This document shows positions 52,823-63,632 of a stretch of DNA of 64,000 nt, in pieces. Within the stretch, counting starts at the first letter, position 1; each line of letters starts with the position of its first letter. The notes below the pieces were generated by a model. The model was not told where the DNA came from. It made no database searches and saw only the letters and a list, made by a program, of their open reading frames with translations. Origin of the DNA: Endotrypanum monterogeii (taxonomy: Eukaryota > Euglenozoa > Kinetoplastea > Trypanosomatida > Trypanosomatidae); NCBI GenBank assembly GCA_000333855.2, contig CM007314.1, forward strand, positions 124,001 to 188,000, written 5' to 3'. A program made the position numbers and the translations under genes.

Positions 52823-54379
52823 ATGCGGTCGAGAAGCTCCAAGAGCGCCCCAGGGCCGCTTATATACACGGAGAAGCCTGCAACGATGACGCCAGCGAAT
52901 ACATGGCTATTACCATCTGATATGCAAGACTCTGCCTTTTCTAGTGCAGCCGAGTTCACGGCATCTCCAGCGCCCCCGAAGGAAGCGGCAGACTACGCTA
53001 AAACTCAGATGAGCGGTGTGCAGCAGTCGCTGCACCATAATAGCGTTGCCTTGCCGACGCTCTTGCCAACTGCCACCGTCACCGGTGATGTCGCAGAGAC
53101 GCTCTCCTCAGACCCTAACGTCTGCCGAGCTGGCGTCAGTGGCGTGACAGCTCCAATCGATCCCCGGACGACCGTTCTGGTGGCTGACCACGTCACGAAC
53201 ACCGGTGCTGTAGTGAGGTTGGAGCGAGTGGACTACAGCAAAGCAATGCGCGCGTACCGTGTGTGCCGACAGGACGGAGGCATCATCGGCGATGAGCTGG
53301 TGCCGAGCTGGCAAGCGGCTTCTCCGTCATCGTCGAAATTGTTGTCGCCCCCGTCGGCTGCCTCGTCGCCTCGGAGTCATCGAACTTGCGTAGCGACCCC
53401 AGCTGACACATCACGGAGTGCAAGTTCCAGCGGCAGCGTTAAGTGCACCGAGGGCGCATCAGCACTCGGCCACAATCCTGCACCATGGCGTCTTGTGTTC
53501 TTGCGGCTCTTCAGTGCGGCAGATATGATGCTGCTCGCTGTCGCCGTGGCGTGCTTCCTCGTCGTTGTGTCTCGACTGCGTGTGGAGGAGTGCCGTCCAG
53601 TAGATAAAGCAGATGCAACGCTGCCGGCGTCCCTGTCATGGCTTGCGGCAAAGTTGACAAGAATCGCCTTCGCGCGTGCAATGGTGAACCGTGTCGCGGG
53701 ACTTTCTGGTGCACGGCCTCACTTCGCTGAGGGGGTTCCCCAGCGCACCACGCCTGGGTCGCCAGCGACTTCATCCTCGGCGGCAGCGTTCGCTGCTACG
53801 GGCGGTGAGGGCGAAGGGGAGGCGTCTGTCGCGTATGGGCCGGCTACCCACTCCACGACCTTGGACATGAGCGTTACCTTTGGTCTGCTGCTTCTGTCCA
53901 CATTATTGTTGGCGAAGCGGCTCGGTGGGGCGCTGCGTCGGGTGTACGTGGAGGAGGTACTCGTGGTGCGCGGCGTTGGCCTCCAATTTTCAGCGTACGG
54001 AATATTTAACACAGTGAGATACCGACACTTTGTCGATCTCCTTATGCTGCGCTCGCTCGTGATCCATGATGCCTTCTTCAGGTATCAGCCCATCTTTTTC
54101 CTGTCCTCCTCCGTCGAGAACAAATCTGCGAGAGTGGTATTTTTTCCCGACACTCTGCCTCGACTGGAGATCCTGCGAGCTGTACTGAATGGTATTCGTG
54201 GGGTGCTCTACGGGGAGCCAGAGGAGGGAATGAGCTTGGCAGAGCTGGAGGACCGGCGGAGAAGTACCTGGGGCGATCTCTCCGATGTCGACCTTACAGA
54301 CGACAGCTTCGCTGAGGATACGGCGACAACACCAAATGATCCGTGCTTGTCCGAGGAGACGGATTGCGACGAAGATTGA
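52823..54379 (+). CDS. GPI-GlcNAc transferase subunit PIG-H (Gpi15-like) with long N-terminal extension
   Basis: 518 residues. The PIG-H domain lies at about 373-460: VEEVLVVRGVGLQFSAYGIF, RHFVDLLMLRSLVIHDAFFR, then FFLSSSVENKSARVVFFPDT, PRLEILRAVLNGIRGVLYG. This follows the family order EESL-x-hydrophobic-x-G-hydrophobic-Q, hydrophobic-I-N/H-E/D, and F-P-x-x-x-PRL-x-x-L. Two hydrophobic segments precede it, about 230-250 (MMLLAVAVACFLVVVS) and about 350-370 (TFGLLLLSTLLLAKRL), the hairpin anchor expected for PIG-H in the ER membrane. The subunit helps transfer GlcNAc to phosphatidylinositol, the first step of GPI-anchor synthesis. The first 225 residues are an Ala/Ser/Thr-rich extension with no recognised domain, the loop between the anchors is unusually long, and the tail after 465 is acidic. 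Confidence 0.75.
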   Translation: MRSRSSKSAPGPLIYTEKPATMTPANTWLLPSDMQDSAFSSAAEFTASPAPPKEAADYAKTQMSGVQQSLHHNSVALPTLLPTATVTGDVAETLSSDPNVCRAGVSGVTAPIDPRTTVLVADHVTNTGAVVRLERVDYSKAMRAYRVCRQDGGIIGDELVPSWQAASPSSSKLLSPPSAASSPRSHRTCVATPADTSRSASSSGSVKCTEGASALGHNPAPWRLVFLRLFSAADMMLLAVAVACFLVVVSRLRVEECRPVDKADATLPASLSWLAAKLTRIAFARAMVNRVAGLSGARPHFAEGVPQRTTPGSPATSSSAAAFAATGGEGEGEASVAYGPATHSTTLDMSVTFGLLLLSTLLLAKRLGGALRRVYVEEVLVVRGVGLQFSAYGIFNTVRYRHFVDLLMLRSLVIHDAFFRYQPIFFLSSSVENKSARVVFFPDTLPRLEILRAVLNGIRGVLYGEPEEGMSLAELEDRRRSTWGDLSDVDLTDDSFAEDTATTPNDPCLSEETDCDED

Positions 54380-56062
54380 AAAAAACAAAAAAATAAGGGA
54401 AGGGGAAGGAGGGCGGGGGACGTGGAGAGTGCCATGGCGCGCCACGTGGGTTCAGTGAGAAGAGATGGGGGTCCAGAAAAGGGTGATGTCTATACTTATA
54501 TATTTTTTTTTCGACTCCAGCACCGCGTGGTGTTTTCCCTTCTTCATCGTCCTCTCTCCTTCCCGACCTCCCAAGTGAATATATGGGCAACACATGTTTG
54601 CTCTTTGTACTCGTAGGTCCGCCTGACATCGCGCGAGGGTTGCGGAGACCGCTGCTCTTTCCTTGGTCCCTGTTCGTCCTCAGGTGTCTTTGGCGTTTGT
54701 CCCTAGACACCGCATTTGGACTATCTCTTTTATGTGCGTGTGTGTGTGTGTGTGTGTGTGTCTGCCTCTCTCTTAGCCAGTGGTAAGGGCTGGGAAGCAC
54801 ACGTCTCGTAATGCAAAGTCGCCAGGTGCGGTGATGCGGAGAGGTGTCAATGGGAGAGGGATAGAGTGTGCGGCTTGGTGTGTGTATAGGAGAAGTGGAG
54901 CTCTCGTTTCTACCCAAAGGAAACACAGCCAACGGTGGCCGGGGGGGGAGGGAGGGAGGGAGGGAGGTAATGATGATGGAAGATCTATCTCTCGACAACT
55001 GCGCGTCTTCTTCATTTCTTTTCACTTCCTCCCTTGTGATGTGTAGCCTTGTTCTGGATCCGGAGCGGTGGGTAACAGGGTGGTGGTGGTGGTTGGGGGC
55101 GTCCCTCCGGGGTCCGCAGCGCTGGACCAGTTCCCCTCTCTCCCTTCTTTTCTTTTGTTTCCATATGTGATTCTTTATCTCTACAACAGCAGGTGTACAC
55201 GTCTACATATACACCACATCTCTTTCACCTCTACCCCTACCTCCTCCTCCTCCTCCTCCCCCCCCCGTTTCATGGGGACTGTGTCTTGCACGCCGAATAA
55301 GTCACACGGCAGAGCAGCGGCGTACCCGACATGTCAGTGGGGGGCGAGTATACGTGAAGTGGACAGGGGACGCTGAATCTCGTTCGCCCAGCCTGTGTCG
55401 TGGAGGATCCCCTCATGGTCGTGCCTACCCTATTGGCCGATGTCGTGTACGTCCCACTTCGCGTACCTCACCCGTTTGTGACATTTGCATATGCTTCTGT
55501 GCACGTGGGGAGGCAGAGGGAGGAGAGAGGTACACAGGTCGATAAGTCTACCCTCGTACGAAGGGAGCTAGGACCACCTTTGTCGGACTGAAGTCTCCCC
55601 ACCTCCGTCTCTTTTTTTTTTTTCCTTTGATGCTGCCCACCTCATCACCCCGCGAGGCTGTATCGCAATCTCTTTCCCTCTCTCTCCCTCTCTTTCTCTC
55701 TCGACACACCCTTTCTGTGCGAATGGGAGGTACACACATTCTCCCCATTCTCCCCCCTCCCCCCTCCCCCATTCTCTTCCCTCCTTCCGCCCACCCAACA
55801 TTATTAAAAAAAAAAAAAAACGCCCCTTCCTTTCATCCAATTCATGTAACCCTCCCTGCAGCCCCTGTGCGAAGGCACCGCCCCTCGAACATCGTCGGCA
55901 GCCCTCTTTGCGCGGACATCAAAAGTTGTCCTCCACATGTACACAGCTGCGTGATATAACGTTATTGCTACAACAACAACAAAAAAAAGGTGTGTTCTCG
56001 CCCAAGGTCAATTGCGCTTTTCTTCTTCCAGAAGCTGGGAAGGCTTGGGAAACACAGCGCGG
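54380..56062 (+). other. Intergenic between PIG-H and the FAM210-like gene
   Basis: About 1.7 kb rich in microsatellites and homopolymers: TG run (about 54737-54760), GGGA repeats (about 54940-54967), TCC repeats (about 55232-55260), C/T-rich DNA (55620-55800) and an A run (about 55806-55820). No gene supported. Confidence 0.7.
56016..56031 (+). promoter_or_regulatory. Candidate spliced-leader acceptor for the FAM210-like gene
   Basis: cgcttttcttcttccAG ends at 56030-56031, 31 nt before the ATG. Confidence 0.5.
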
Positions 56063-56725
56063 ATGCTTCGACGACGAGCACTGAGTCGTACTACTGGCCC
56101 CATTTCGCCGCTTTTGGGGGGGCATGCCCGTGTGGCGTTGAGGGCATTCGCCACTCGACACACGGATCGACTACAACAATCCTCTAGACGGAAAGCAGCC
56201 GTGGGAAGCACCGCCACCTCTCATACACCACCGCGTGTTGCAGGCGGATCCGCACGGCGCATCACTCAGTCCACGCCCCCCTCCGCCACAGCGCACTCGG
56301 CGACCGCCTCCGGACAAGCGAAGCCGCTTCCAGGTCGGTTCAATCGTCTCGTAGCGCAGCTCGGTTTCTCTGTCGCCGTGTACCACTATGTCGTGGGCGA
56401 GAGTATCAATCTCTCGCTCACATACCTCCTCCATGCCCAGCACCTGGGCATTGGGGACACAGGCAGCTGGCTCAGTATGGTGGGCGTGCCGGTGGATCGG
56501 TTTCTGAACGTTGGTCCAACTCTCTACGGACTGCAGCTATCGCCACGACTGGTGTTGAACTATCTCTTAGTGAATATGTGTACCTATCCGTCGATTCCGC
56601 TGCAATTGCGATTCTGCGTCGCGACGGCGCCAATCCTGAGTGCGCCACTCCACTTGATGCGCCGGCTGCTGAGCGTCACCAAGAAGACTGCAGTGCCCAA
56701 AGCACCGTCTGCTACGTCGTCGTGA
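56063..56725 (+). CDS. FAM210/DUF1279-like membrane protein, probably mitochondrial
   Basis: 220 residues from ATG 56063; the upstream extension lacks an ATG. The N terminus MLRRRALSRTTG and the following region to about 90 are basic and Ser/Thr/Ala-rich with almost no acidic residues, fitting a mitochondrial presequence. The C-terminal half has a first hydrophobic stretch (about 94-120: LVAQLGFSVAVYHYVVGESI) and a second block (about 160-210: LSPRLVLNYLLVNMCTYPSI, PLQLRFCVATAPILSAPL). The second block resembles the DUF1279 pattern of a helix with A/N-Y, then P-x-R-x-P-x-hydrophobic and TP, as in FAM210 and N-terminal acetyltransferase 2-type proteins. FAM210 proteins act in mitochondrial translation and membrane organisation in animals. 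The family call is by pattern only and moderate; membrane nature and likely organelle are better supported. Confidence 0.55.
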   Translation: MLRRRALSRTTGPISPLLGGHARVALRAFATRHTDRLQQSSRRKAAVGSTATSHTPPRVAGGSARRITQSTPPSATAHSATASGQAKPLPGRFNRLVAQLGFSVAVYHYVVGESINLSLTYLLHAQHLGIGDTGSWLSMVGVPVDRFLNVGPTLYGLQLSPRLVLNYLLVNMCTYPSIPLQLRFCVATAPILSAPLHLMRRLLSVTKKTAVPKAPSATSS

Positions 56726-56856
56726 GGTTGGTTCAATGCAGGTGTCTCTGTATGACTGTTTGTCCCCGTAGTCCAGAATGTGTATGGTGTCTTTATTTGT
56801 CTATCGGTACTATTGAGGAGCACCCACATCGAAATGACACAAAGGTCTCACAACAT

Positions 56857-56857
<1 letters not shown>

Positions 56858-56905
<48 letters not shown>
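56858..56905. repeat. TA microsatellite
   Basis: Long alternating TA array downstream of the FAM210-like gene, followed by imperfect TA units to about 56930. Confidence 0.95.
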
Positions 56906-56909
<4 letters not shown>

Positions 56910-57206
56910 TATAGTTATATATATATAACTTCCTGTGTCCCCTCATTTCACCCCTTCAGCATGCATCACTTCCCTAAGAAAACGGAAGGTTGAAAGGATA
57001 GGCGGGGAATGTGCGGTTTCTGCATCCTTCCCGTCTGATCACGTTATCAGCTGCCCACTCTCTCCCCCCCCCCCACTCCCTCAATCCCCCCTCGCTTTCG
57101 TGCTCGCGCTCTGTGAACGCCTTCGTTTTTCTCACCACCTTTTTCTTTCTGCTGGTCGAATTCGCTCCTTATTCTTACTTTCTGCATGCGCCGTCACAAC
57201 GAATAC

Positions 57207-57210
<4 letters not shown>

Positions 57211-57267
<57 letters not shown>

Positions 57268-57268
57268 G
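57211..57268. repeat. Compound CA/TA microsatellite
   Basis: A CA run passes directly into a TA run. Confidence 0.95.
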
Positions 57269-57988
57269 CTGTACATATCATCAATACAACACACTCTCCG
57301 TATATCTATTTGTGTGTGTGTCTCAACATTCCTTTTCTCTCCTCTGTTGATGTTCTCGTGTGGTCTTACCCATCATCCTCCTTTCCTCGCCTACCCTTGC
57401 GTTCCTTAAAAATAAAATAAAAGTGCATTCGGTAGTGCTTCCTCTGTTTTTTTTTCTTTTTGCTGATCAATTGTGTATTCGAGGCCAAAGGCTGCACCAT
57501 CTCCCCCCCCCATCGTATATTTCTCTTTGAGCTACTCTCGGTAGTGCAGCACCTCTCCGCTTTCCTTTTGTACAACCTCCCCCTCCTCCTCTTCCTTTTT
57601 TTCCCCGTTGATCCTTCCTTTCTTCCTTCCCCCCTTTACACCGCGGCCCACCTCGTGTGCCGCTGCGTGAGCACACCTTTTTTTTTTTTGTTTATTCCGC
57701 CTCCCCCTTCTCTATTACCCACTACCCAACGCCGACATCTCCCCATTCGCCACACTCCTCACCTCTCGTTTCGATATTCCCTGGGAGGGGGGGGGTACGC
57801 AGTGGCAGCAGAGCCCCGCCCGCTTTTTTTCTTTGCAGTTTTTTTTTATATTTCAAAATACGCACAGCTTTGTTTAATCATTACTTCTCCCCTCCCCTAA
57901 CCCTTTATTTATCTTTTTTTTTATTGCTTCTCTTTTTCTTCTTTCTACTTGATTTTCCTCACAAAGAAAACGACAGAATTGTATAGCG

Positions 57989-57992
<4 letters not shown>

Positions 57993-58020
<28 letters not shown>
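57993..58020. repeat. TG microsatellite
   Basis: Uninterrupted alternating T and G within the pyrimidine-rich desert. Confidence 0.95.
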
Positions 58021-58025
<5 letters not shown>

Positions 58026-60525
58026 CACCCCTTCTCATCTTTCATGATCGCTCCCCTTTCTCTGCCTCAATCAGCTGTTTTTTTTATTTATTTATATACT
58101 TCCACCGTAGCTTCCGTCCGTTTTTTTTTCGGGTTTGGATACACGACACCAGAGCCCCCAGGAATTCATTCGTCTTCTTCCCCGTTTCGTTCGAGAGAAG
58201 CACCTGCGCCGGCGTCCAGAAAGGATATCTTTTTTTTTGTTTTTGTTGACAGAGGCACAGCCGCGCTCACTCTGTGTCTCCCTCCCCCTCCCATATTTCC
58301 CTCTCTATATCATTTCTGATTAAACACTTTCTCTTTGTTGTTATTTGCGCTTTAAAAAAAAAGAAATACTCAACCGATAGTTCAGCATCTCCCCAAAAGA
58401 CGTATTCTGGAGAGCAGGGGGAGGGTGGGGAGAAAGCTGCGCGGAGCCGAAGATACTTGAAAAAAAAAATTCTTCTCTGTGCGTGTGTGTGTGTGTCTAC
58501 CTGCTTTTCTCTTTTTATTTTTCTACATTTTCTGTTTTCTTCACTCTTCCCTTTTTCTGCCCTTCCTCTCTCGTTCACTTGTCTCGTGTTTTTCGTTTCA
58601 TCCTTCCTCTCTCCTCCCCTTTTTCAGGCACCCGAACACTTTGTCTCTCTACAGGTCTTCGTCGTTACCATCATCATTGCCTCCCCCTTTCTTTCCTTCG
58701 GCGTTCCCTTCCACCATTCCGTCGCTCTTGTTCGCAGGACACAGGTTAAGACGCGCGCTCGTGCGGAGGGTAGCACCTTAGCTACATTGAGTTCTCTTGA
58801 ACAATTTTTTTTTTCCACATTCACACTTACACACTTATTCATTTCGCTTTCGCCCAGGCTGTGCGTGGAGGGAGAGCGAGGGATTGATAACAGAGGCCCC
58901 CACGTATTTTATTTTTTTTCACTAGATTTTCTCTTTCTTCCCCCCCCTCCCCCCTCTCTCCACTTTTCTGTACAGTGTGTGTCATTTTTGTGAGGGCGTC
59001 CCTATTCCGCGTTTTCTTTTTTCCCTCTCGTATTTGGCGTAACGCGGATTATACATACATATACATATATCTATATTTATTATATATATATATATATATG
59101 TATATATATGTATATATTTATATATTCTCCGTTGATCTCTTCCGCTACCGAAATCGTCCGTGTGTGTATGTGTATGTATGAAGGTGCTTAGTCTCCTCCT
59201 CTACTATGCTATTTTTATCATTTTCTTCCCTAATTTTCATTTTGCAGATTTTTCTCTGCTCTCTCGTTTTTTCTCCCCGGCTCACTCCTGCTTCTCCCTC
59301 TCGCTTTTTCTTTCCTGTTTCCTGCTCCTTCTCCATCTAAAGCATTGCCTCTGTCGCTCTTGGCTCAGTTAGCGGCAATTGATTTCTCCGGATCTGTAGT
59401 GCTCCGTCAGCGCGTATGCTTACGCTGCGATTGCACCTCTGCGAAATTCCTGCTAGATTTTGTTTTCCTCTCATTTGTGCGTGCTGCGTGAGTGCTCTAG
59501 CCGCACTGTGTATTTTTTATTTTTTTTTCCTCGTGAAAAATTAGGTGTTGTCTTTGTGCACACCGCCTCCGCACGTGCACGTACAGACAGATATACGTAT
59601 CAATTTTGAATCATTCCTTTGCTTCTGGTTCACCTGTCCCATTCTTACCCGTTTTCCCTTTTTCGAGCCCTTTGTATTTTCGTCTTGTGTCAACTTCTTC
59701 TCTCTTTTTTTTTTTGTCGACTGCTAGCGTGTGACTATCTTGTGACGCTCTCCGCCTTCTTTTCGTCTTTTTTTTTTCTTCTTCCTTCACTGTGTGCGCG
59801 TGTCCCCTTCTTGTGATCACCAACACGTTCCTCTTAATCGTAAATCTTTCCGCCAACCACCACCTCTACGCTATTGGCCCCCTTCTCCCTTGCCCCCCCC
59901 CCCTCCCTCATTCTACTCATCTGTGTATCGTGTTTCCTTTTCAAGTTTTTTCTAGCTGTCTCGACGCCTCTTCCCCCTTTTCTGACCTGTGTTATCCTTT
60001 ACCGGACCGCATACAGCTCTGCTTTGCTCCTTCCCTCCCTCCCTTTATCTCCTGCGCCTTCCACAAAGCAGAGTGAGGGCCGTATTCTGTATTCACTAGC
60101 TATCTTATTGCTTGACAACCGTGCCGCAGCACACGGCTTGGTAGAGTGCGGCGGTCTTGCTTTGTGTATGTGTGGTATATACGTGTGTCTGTGTGCTCGA
60201 ACAGGGACGTTGGTGCCTTCCCTTCCCTTCCCCTACAAAGAAAAAAAAAAAAACGCGCTTCTGACCTGCTTTTGTCGCGGCAGGTGGTTCGACTGAGGAG
60301 ATCTTAGAAACATAAATAGGTCGTGTGACGTCGGTGTACCCCTCACCCCCTCTTTTGTTCCTTTGGGCAATTCTCCGCCTTTTGATCATCACCACCATTT
60401 TTACTTGATATCAATTATTAATTTTATTTCTTGGGAGAGAAGTAGAGGGGTGGTTGGGTGAATCAGCGTTTCTCACAGATCTAGTCAGTGCTCGTATTTC
60501 TCCGCTGCTCGGTTGATCTCCATCG

Positions 60526-62478
60526 ATGTTCACTTTATCTGTGCTCGATGATGTGATCGCTTTCTTGCAGCGGCCGTCGCGCGCTCTGATTGCCTCGAGT
60601 CCGTTTGCGCGATGCGCCGTCGAGCGATGCGCTGAGGTGGACACGAAGCGCCCCCCGGAGTTCACTGTGCAGTTTTATTCTGCTTCCATTGCACATACGA
60701 ATATTCTGTGTCATGCACCCGCTGCGGAGGTACAGGATGTGATGGTGGTGAACTGTGACTCCCTTCCTTCCAACGGCGGAGGACCATCTGCGCTGGAGGT
60801 GAGCATGTGGTGGGTGGAGCGCTGCCTCGCCAAGGGTGTGCGGGAGGCGGTCGTGGGGACTGCGGTACCGTTTTTTTGTTTGCGCTTTGCAGACATCGCT
60901 GTGGATCGGCTCATCATATACACCAGCGCGGACTCGCCGGTCGAGGAGGGATCCTCGCGCACATGTATTCGAATTCCTAGGCACCCCTTCGCGTTGCACT
61001 TGAATCGCCTCCCTGAGCTACGTCACGTACAGTTGTCAGCGTTGGCGAACACGCTCGTTGTCGAGGTGGACATCCGGTCCTGCCTGCGGTTTCCCCCTTC
61101 GGAGGTGAGTACATTTCTTTGCAGTCTGGAATCTCCGCTGCGTGCGGTTCGTGTGGAGTCGTGCTCAATATCTCCCATCAAGCTCCTCAACAAGTTTCAT
61201 GGCTCTCTTCTGGTGCTTCACTTGTTCCGCCGAAAAGGGTTCCATCGCGACCCAAGCGAAATGAGCGCGGCACCACACATTGAGGATGAGGAGTACGAAG
61301 AGGAGGAGACGAGCTTCAGTGCACCCCCGAGAACCACCGTGGTTCCGTCGTCCATTGGACATCATTCGAGCCGACTTCCTGTGGCTGTGGCATCCAGGAC
61401 TGGTTTCCTGCGGCCCAACACTTCTACAGCCATGTCGCAGTCGTCACCGGTCGGCACTCCTGTTACAGGCGCCACACGAGGCCGGCGGGCGAGGCGCACG
61501 CGCCTCTCTGCTGTCGCCGCTGCTTCTCTCGTGCTTGAGCACCTCCACATAAATGGTTCCTGCCGAGGTTCCCTGCCGCGATGGGTAGAGAAATGTACAC
61601 GACTGAGGCACATCTCGCTGAACAACTGCGCCTTCTCTCTGCTGGACTCGCTGCGCCCTGCACGGAAGCTTACGGTGGTCTCCCTCACCGGGTGCAGAAG
61701 CTTCACCAACTTCAAATTTTTTTGCACCTTTCCCGAGCTGCAGTCGTTGACCCTCAAGGATTGTGCAGCTCAGATCGATCTCTCCTGGGTTAGACGTTTC
61801 GGTGGTGCACTGCGAATTTTTTGTTTATATGACGCCAGACCTCTTTCACCAAATCCGTTGATAATGCCCACCTCCTCCAGTATGCGGCTGAGCGGGATAG
61901 AAGAAATGAATCTCTCTCTACGGAATCTGTTCACCTTGCGCCCGCTCGTGTTGAACGTGGCAGATACGCTGCGTGAGCTGACACTCTTCACGTGTGCAAA
62001 CTTGAGCGACTTTCTCGATCTCCCCGCGCTGACCGCCCTGGAAAAGGTGTGTATAACCTATAACACGCGAATGGAGAGCTTGCGGTGGTTGGCGAAGTCA
62101 TCGCGTCTTTCCGAGCTCCGCGCCACGCAGTGCACGCAGCTCGCGTCGCTTACAGGACTGGAGGCGATGGCTCATTTGAGTATACTAGACGTGACTGGAT
62201 GTGGCCGCATCGAAGCAATCGATCCGATCGCCAGCTGCCCTGTCCTCAAGTATTTGGATCTTTCCCACTGTGATAGGCTGAGGACTGTAGAGGTGGTGGC
62301 CGATCTCTCACGGCTTGAGACGTTGCACCTACGCAACTGCTCTGCGCTGGGAAAGAATTTCGAGTGGATCGAGAGGTGCCCCAAACTGAGAACTCTTGCT
62401 TTGCCTGGCCCAGAATGGACGAGAAGCGCAGCCGACAAAATTTGCTCTCTCGGTCGCCGGGGTATCTGTCTTACGTAA
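60526..62478 (+). CDS. Leucine-rich-repeat protein
   Basis: 650 residues. The C-terminal half (about 335-640) contains repeated units of the cysteine-containing LRR type, for example LEHLHINGSC, LRHISLNNC, LTVVSLTGC, LQSLTLKDC, LREL-TLFTC, LSELRATQC, LSILDVTGC, LKYLDLSHC, LETLHLRNC and LRTLALPG. The N-terminal part (1-330) has less regular repeats (LRHVQLSALANTLVVEVDI near 166) and an acidic then Ser/Thr-rich insert near 250-325 (EDEEYEEEETSF). No signal peptide, membrane segment, F-box or kinase domain is evident, so it is probably a cytosolic or nuclear interaction scaffold. Trypanosomatids have many such proteins with unknown partners. The ATG at 60526 is the first in frame. Confidence 0.85.
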   Translation: MFTLSVLDDVIAFLQRPSRALIASSPFARCAVERCAEVDTKRPPEFTVQFYSASIAHTNILCHAPAAEVQDVMVVNCDSLPSNGGGPSALEVSMWWVERCLAKGVREAVVGTAVPFFCLRFADIAVDRLIIYTSADSPVEEGSSRTCIRIPRHPFALHLNRLPELRHVQLSALANTLVVEVDIRSCLRFPPSEVSTFLCSLESPLRAVRVESCSISPIKLLNKFHGSLLVLHLFRRKGFHRDPSEMSAAPHIEDEEYEEEETSFSAPPRTTVVPSSIGHHSSRLPVAVASRTGFLRPNTSTAMSQSSPVGTPVTGATRGRRARRTRLSAVAAASLVLEHLHINGSCRGSLPRWVEKCTRLRHISLNNCAFSLLDSLRPARKLTVVSLTGCRSFTNFKFFCTFPELQSLTLKDCAAQIDLSWVRRFGGALRIFCLYDARPLSPNPLIMPTSSSMRLSGIEEMNLSLRNLFTLRPLVLNVADTLRELTLFTCANLSDFLDLPALTALEKVCITYNTRMESLRWLAKSSRLSELRATQCTQLASLTGLEAMAHLSILDVTGCGRIEAIDPIASCPVLKYLDLSHCDRLRTVEVVADLSRLETLHLRNCSALGKNFEWIERCPKLRTLALPGPEWTRSAADKICSLGRRGICLT

Positions 62479-63599
62479 TGCGGGGCCCGAAGCACATTGG
62501 AGGACATCCCGGAGGAGGTCCCGTGAGGGGCCCAGCCAGGCGAGGAAAAGAAGGGCTTGATCCCTTCCCCGCACGCACGCGCACACGAGCGTACAAGCGC
62601 AATTGTTGACATCGCTTTTCATTTCTTGATATATATTTTCTCGAAACATCCTTTTGATCTAATCATCACCTTACGTGTGTCCAAGGAAGTGTGCGAGCGT
62701 ACTTTTTGCTTTTTGCTTTTTGTTTCCCTCAACTTTTCTCTCTCCCTCCCTCACTTTTGTAGGTTTTTTTTTTCCGTCTTTTTCTTAAACTAGGCTGTGG
62801 TCAATAGATCAGATTTTTTTTTGTTTTTGTGGCTCGTGTTTTCTTCTGATGCCTCGCTTTTATGTAAGTGGCGTATCTACCTGACACACACACGCAAAAA
62901 AAAAAAAAAAACGCACCATTTTTTTTTTTTCTTCTGCCCCAGCGCTGGAGGGCAGGTGGGCTGCCTTCGTTCCTGAGCTTTCCTTTAACCCCTTCTCTCC
63001 TTCTTTACCACGCTTGCTGCCGCTACTCTCTCCCCCGGGAAAAAAAAAATATCATCTGTAATACAAAGGCAGTTTGGAGCCTCCCTCCCCCTCCTCCCCC
63101 CGCAAATCCCTCCTCTTGAATCACTGCTCATGTCTAGATATATTCTACACTCTGCAGGTGCAGGTCCGCCAGCTCCCGGGTGGAGGGGAGGGAAAGGGGA
63201 GGTAGGTGCCTAGGCGAATGTGTGCACGCTGTTTGTGTAATGATGTAGATGCAGTGGTGTACAGGGGGTGTATGTTGGGGGAGCTGTACGATGTGGTAGT
63301 GTTAGTGTGTCCATCATTAGATATGAGGAGGGGTGGGTGGGTGAGCAGACAAATTTAATTTGCAGCGGGCCGGGGGGGAGGTAATATTTAGGTGTCTGTT
63401 CATCACCTCGGTTTTCTTGACGTGGGGAGGGATTCTTGTCTGATGTTTGGTAGATCGTGAAGAATAAAAAACATCAAGACAAGGAGGATGCGTCCCCTGG
63501 AAGAGGACCAGGTGGTTTGAGTCTACCAGACCATCCCATTTTGTATATCGCATATAGAACCCACCTCTTTTTTCATTTCCCCCTGTGTGTGTGTGTGTG

Positions 63600-63632
<33 letters not shown>

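Larger units (their letters stand above)
56726..60525 (+). other. 3.8 kb pyrimidine-rich gene-poor region
   Basis: Contains a TA array (about 56858-56905), a CA-then-TA compound microsatellite (about 57211-57268), a TG run (about 57993-58020), another TA-rich stretch (about 59077-59127), and from 57400 to 60300 an extreme excess of C and T on the plus strand. Every open frame is a Ser/Phe/Leu/Pro-rich translation of these tracts or its complement. No gene or RNA recognised. Confidence 0.7.

Noticed and set aside
58274..58993. 239-codon plus-strand frame, Phe/Ser/Leu-rich
   Set aside because: It is a translation of C/T homopolymer DNA. Apparent membrane segments are a by-product of poly-T, and there is no conserved motif.
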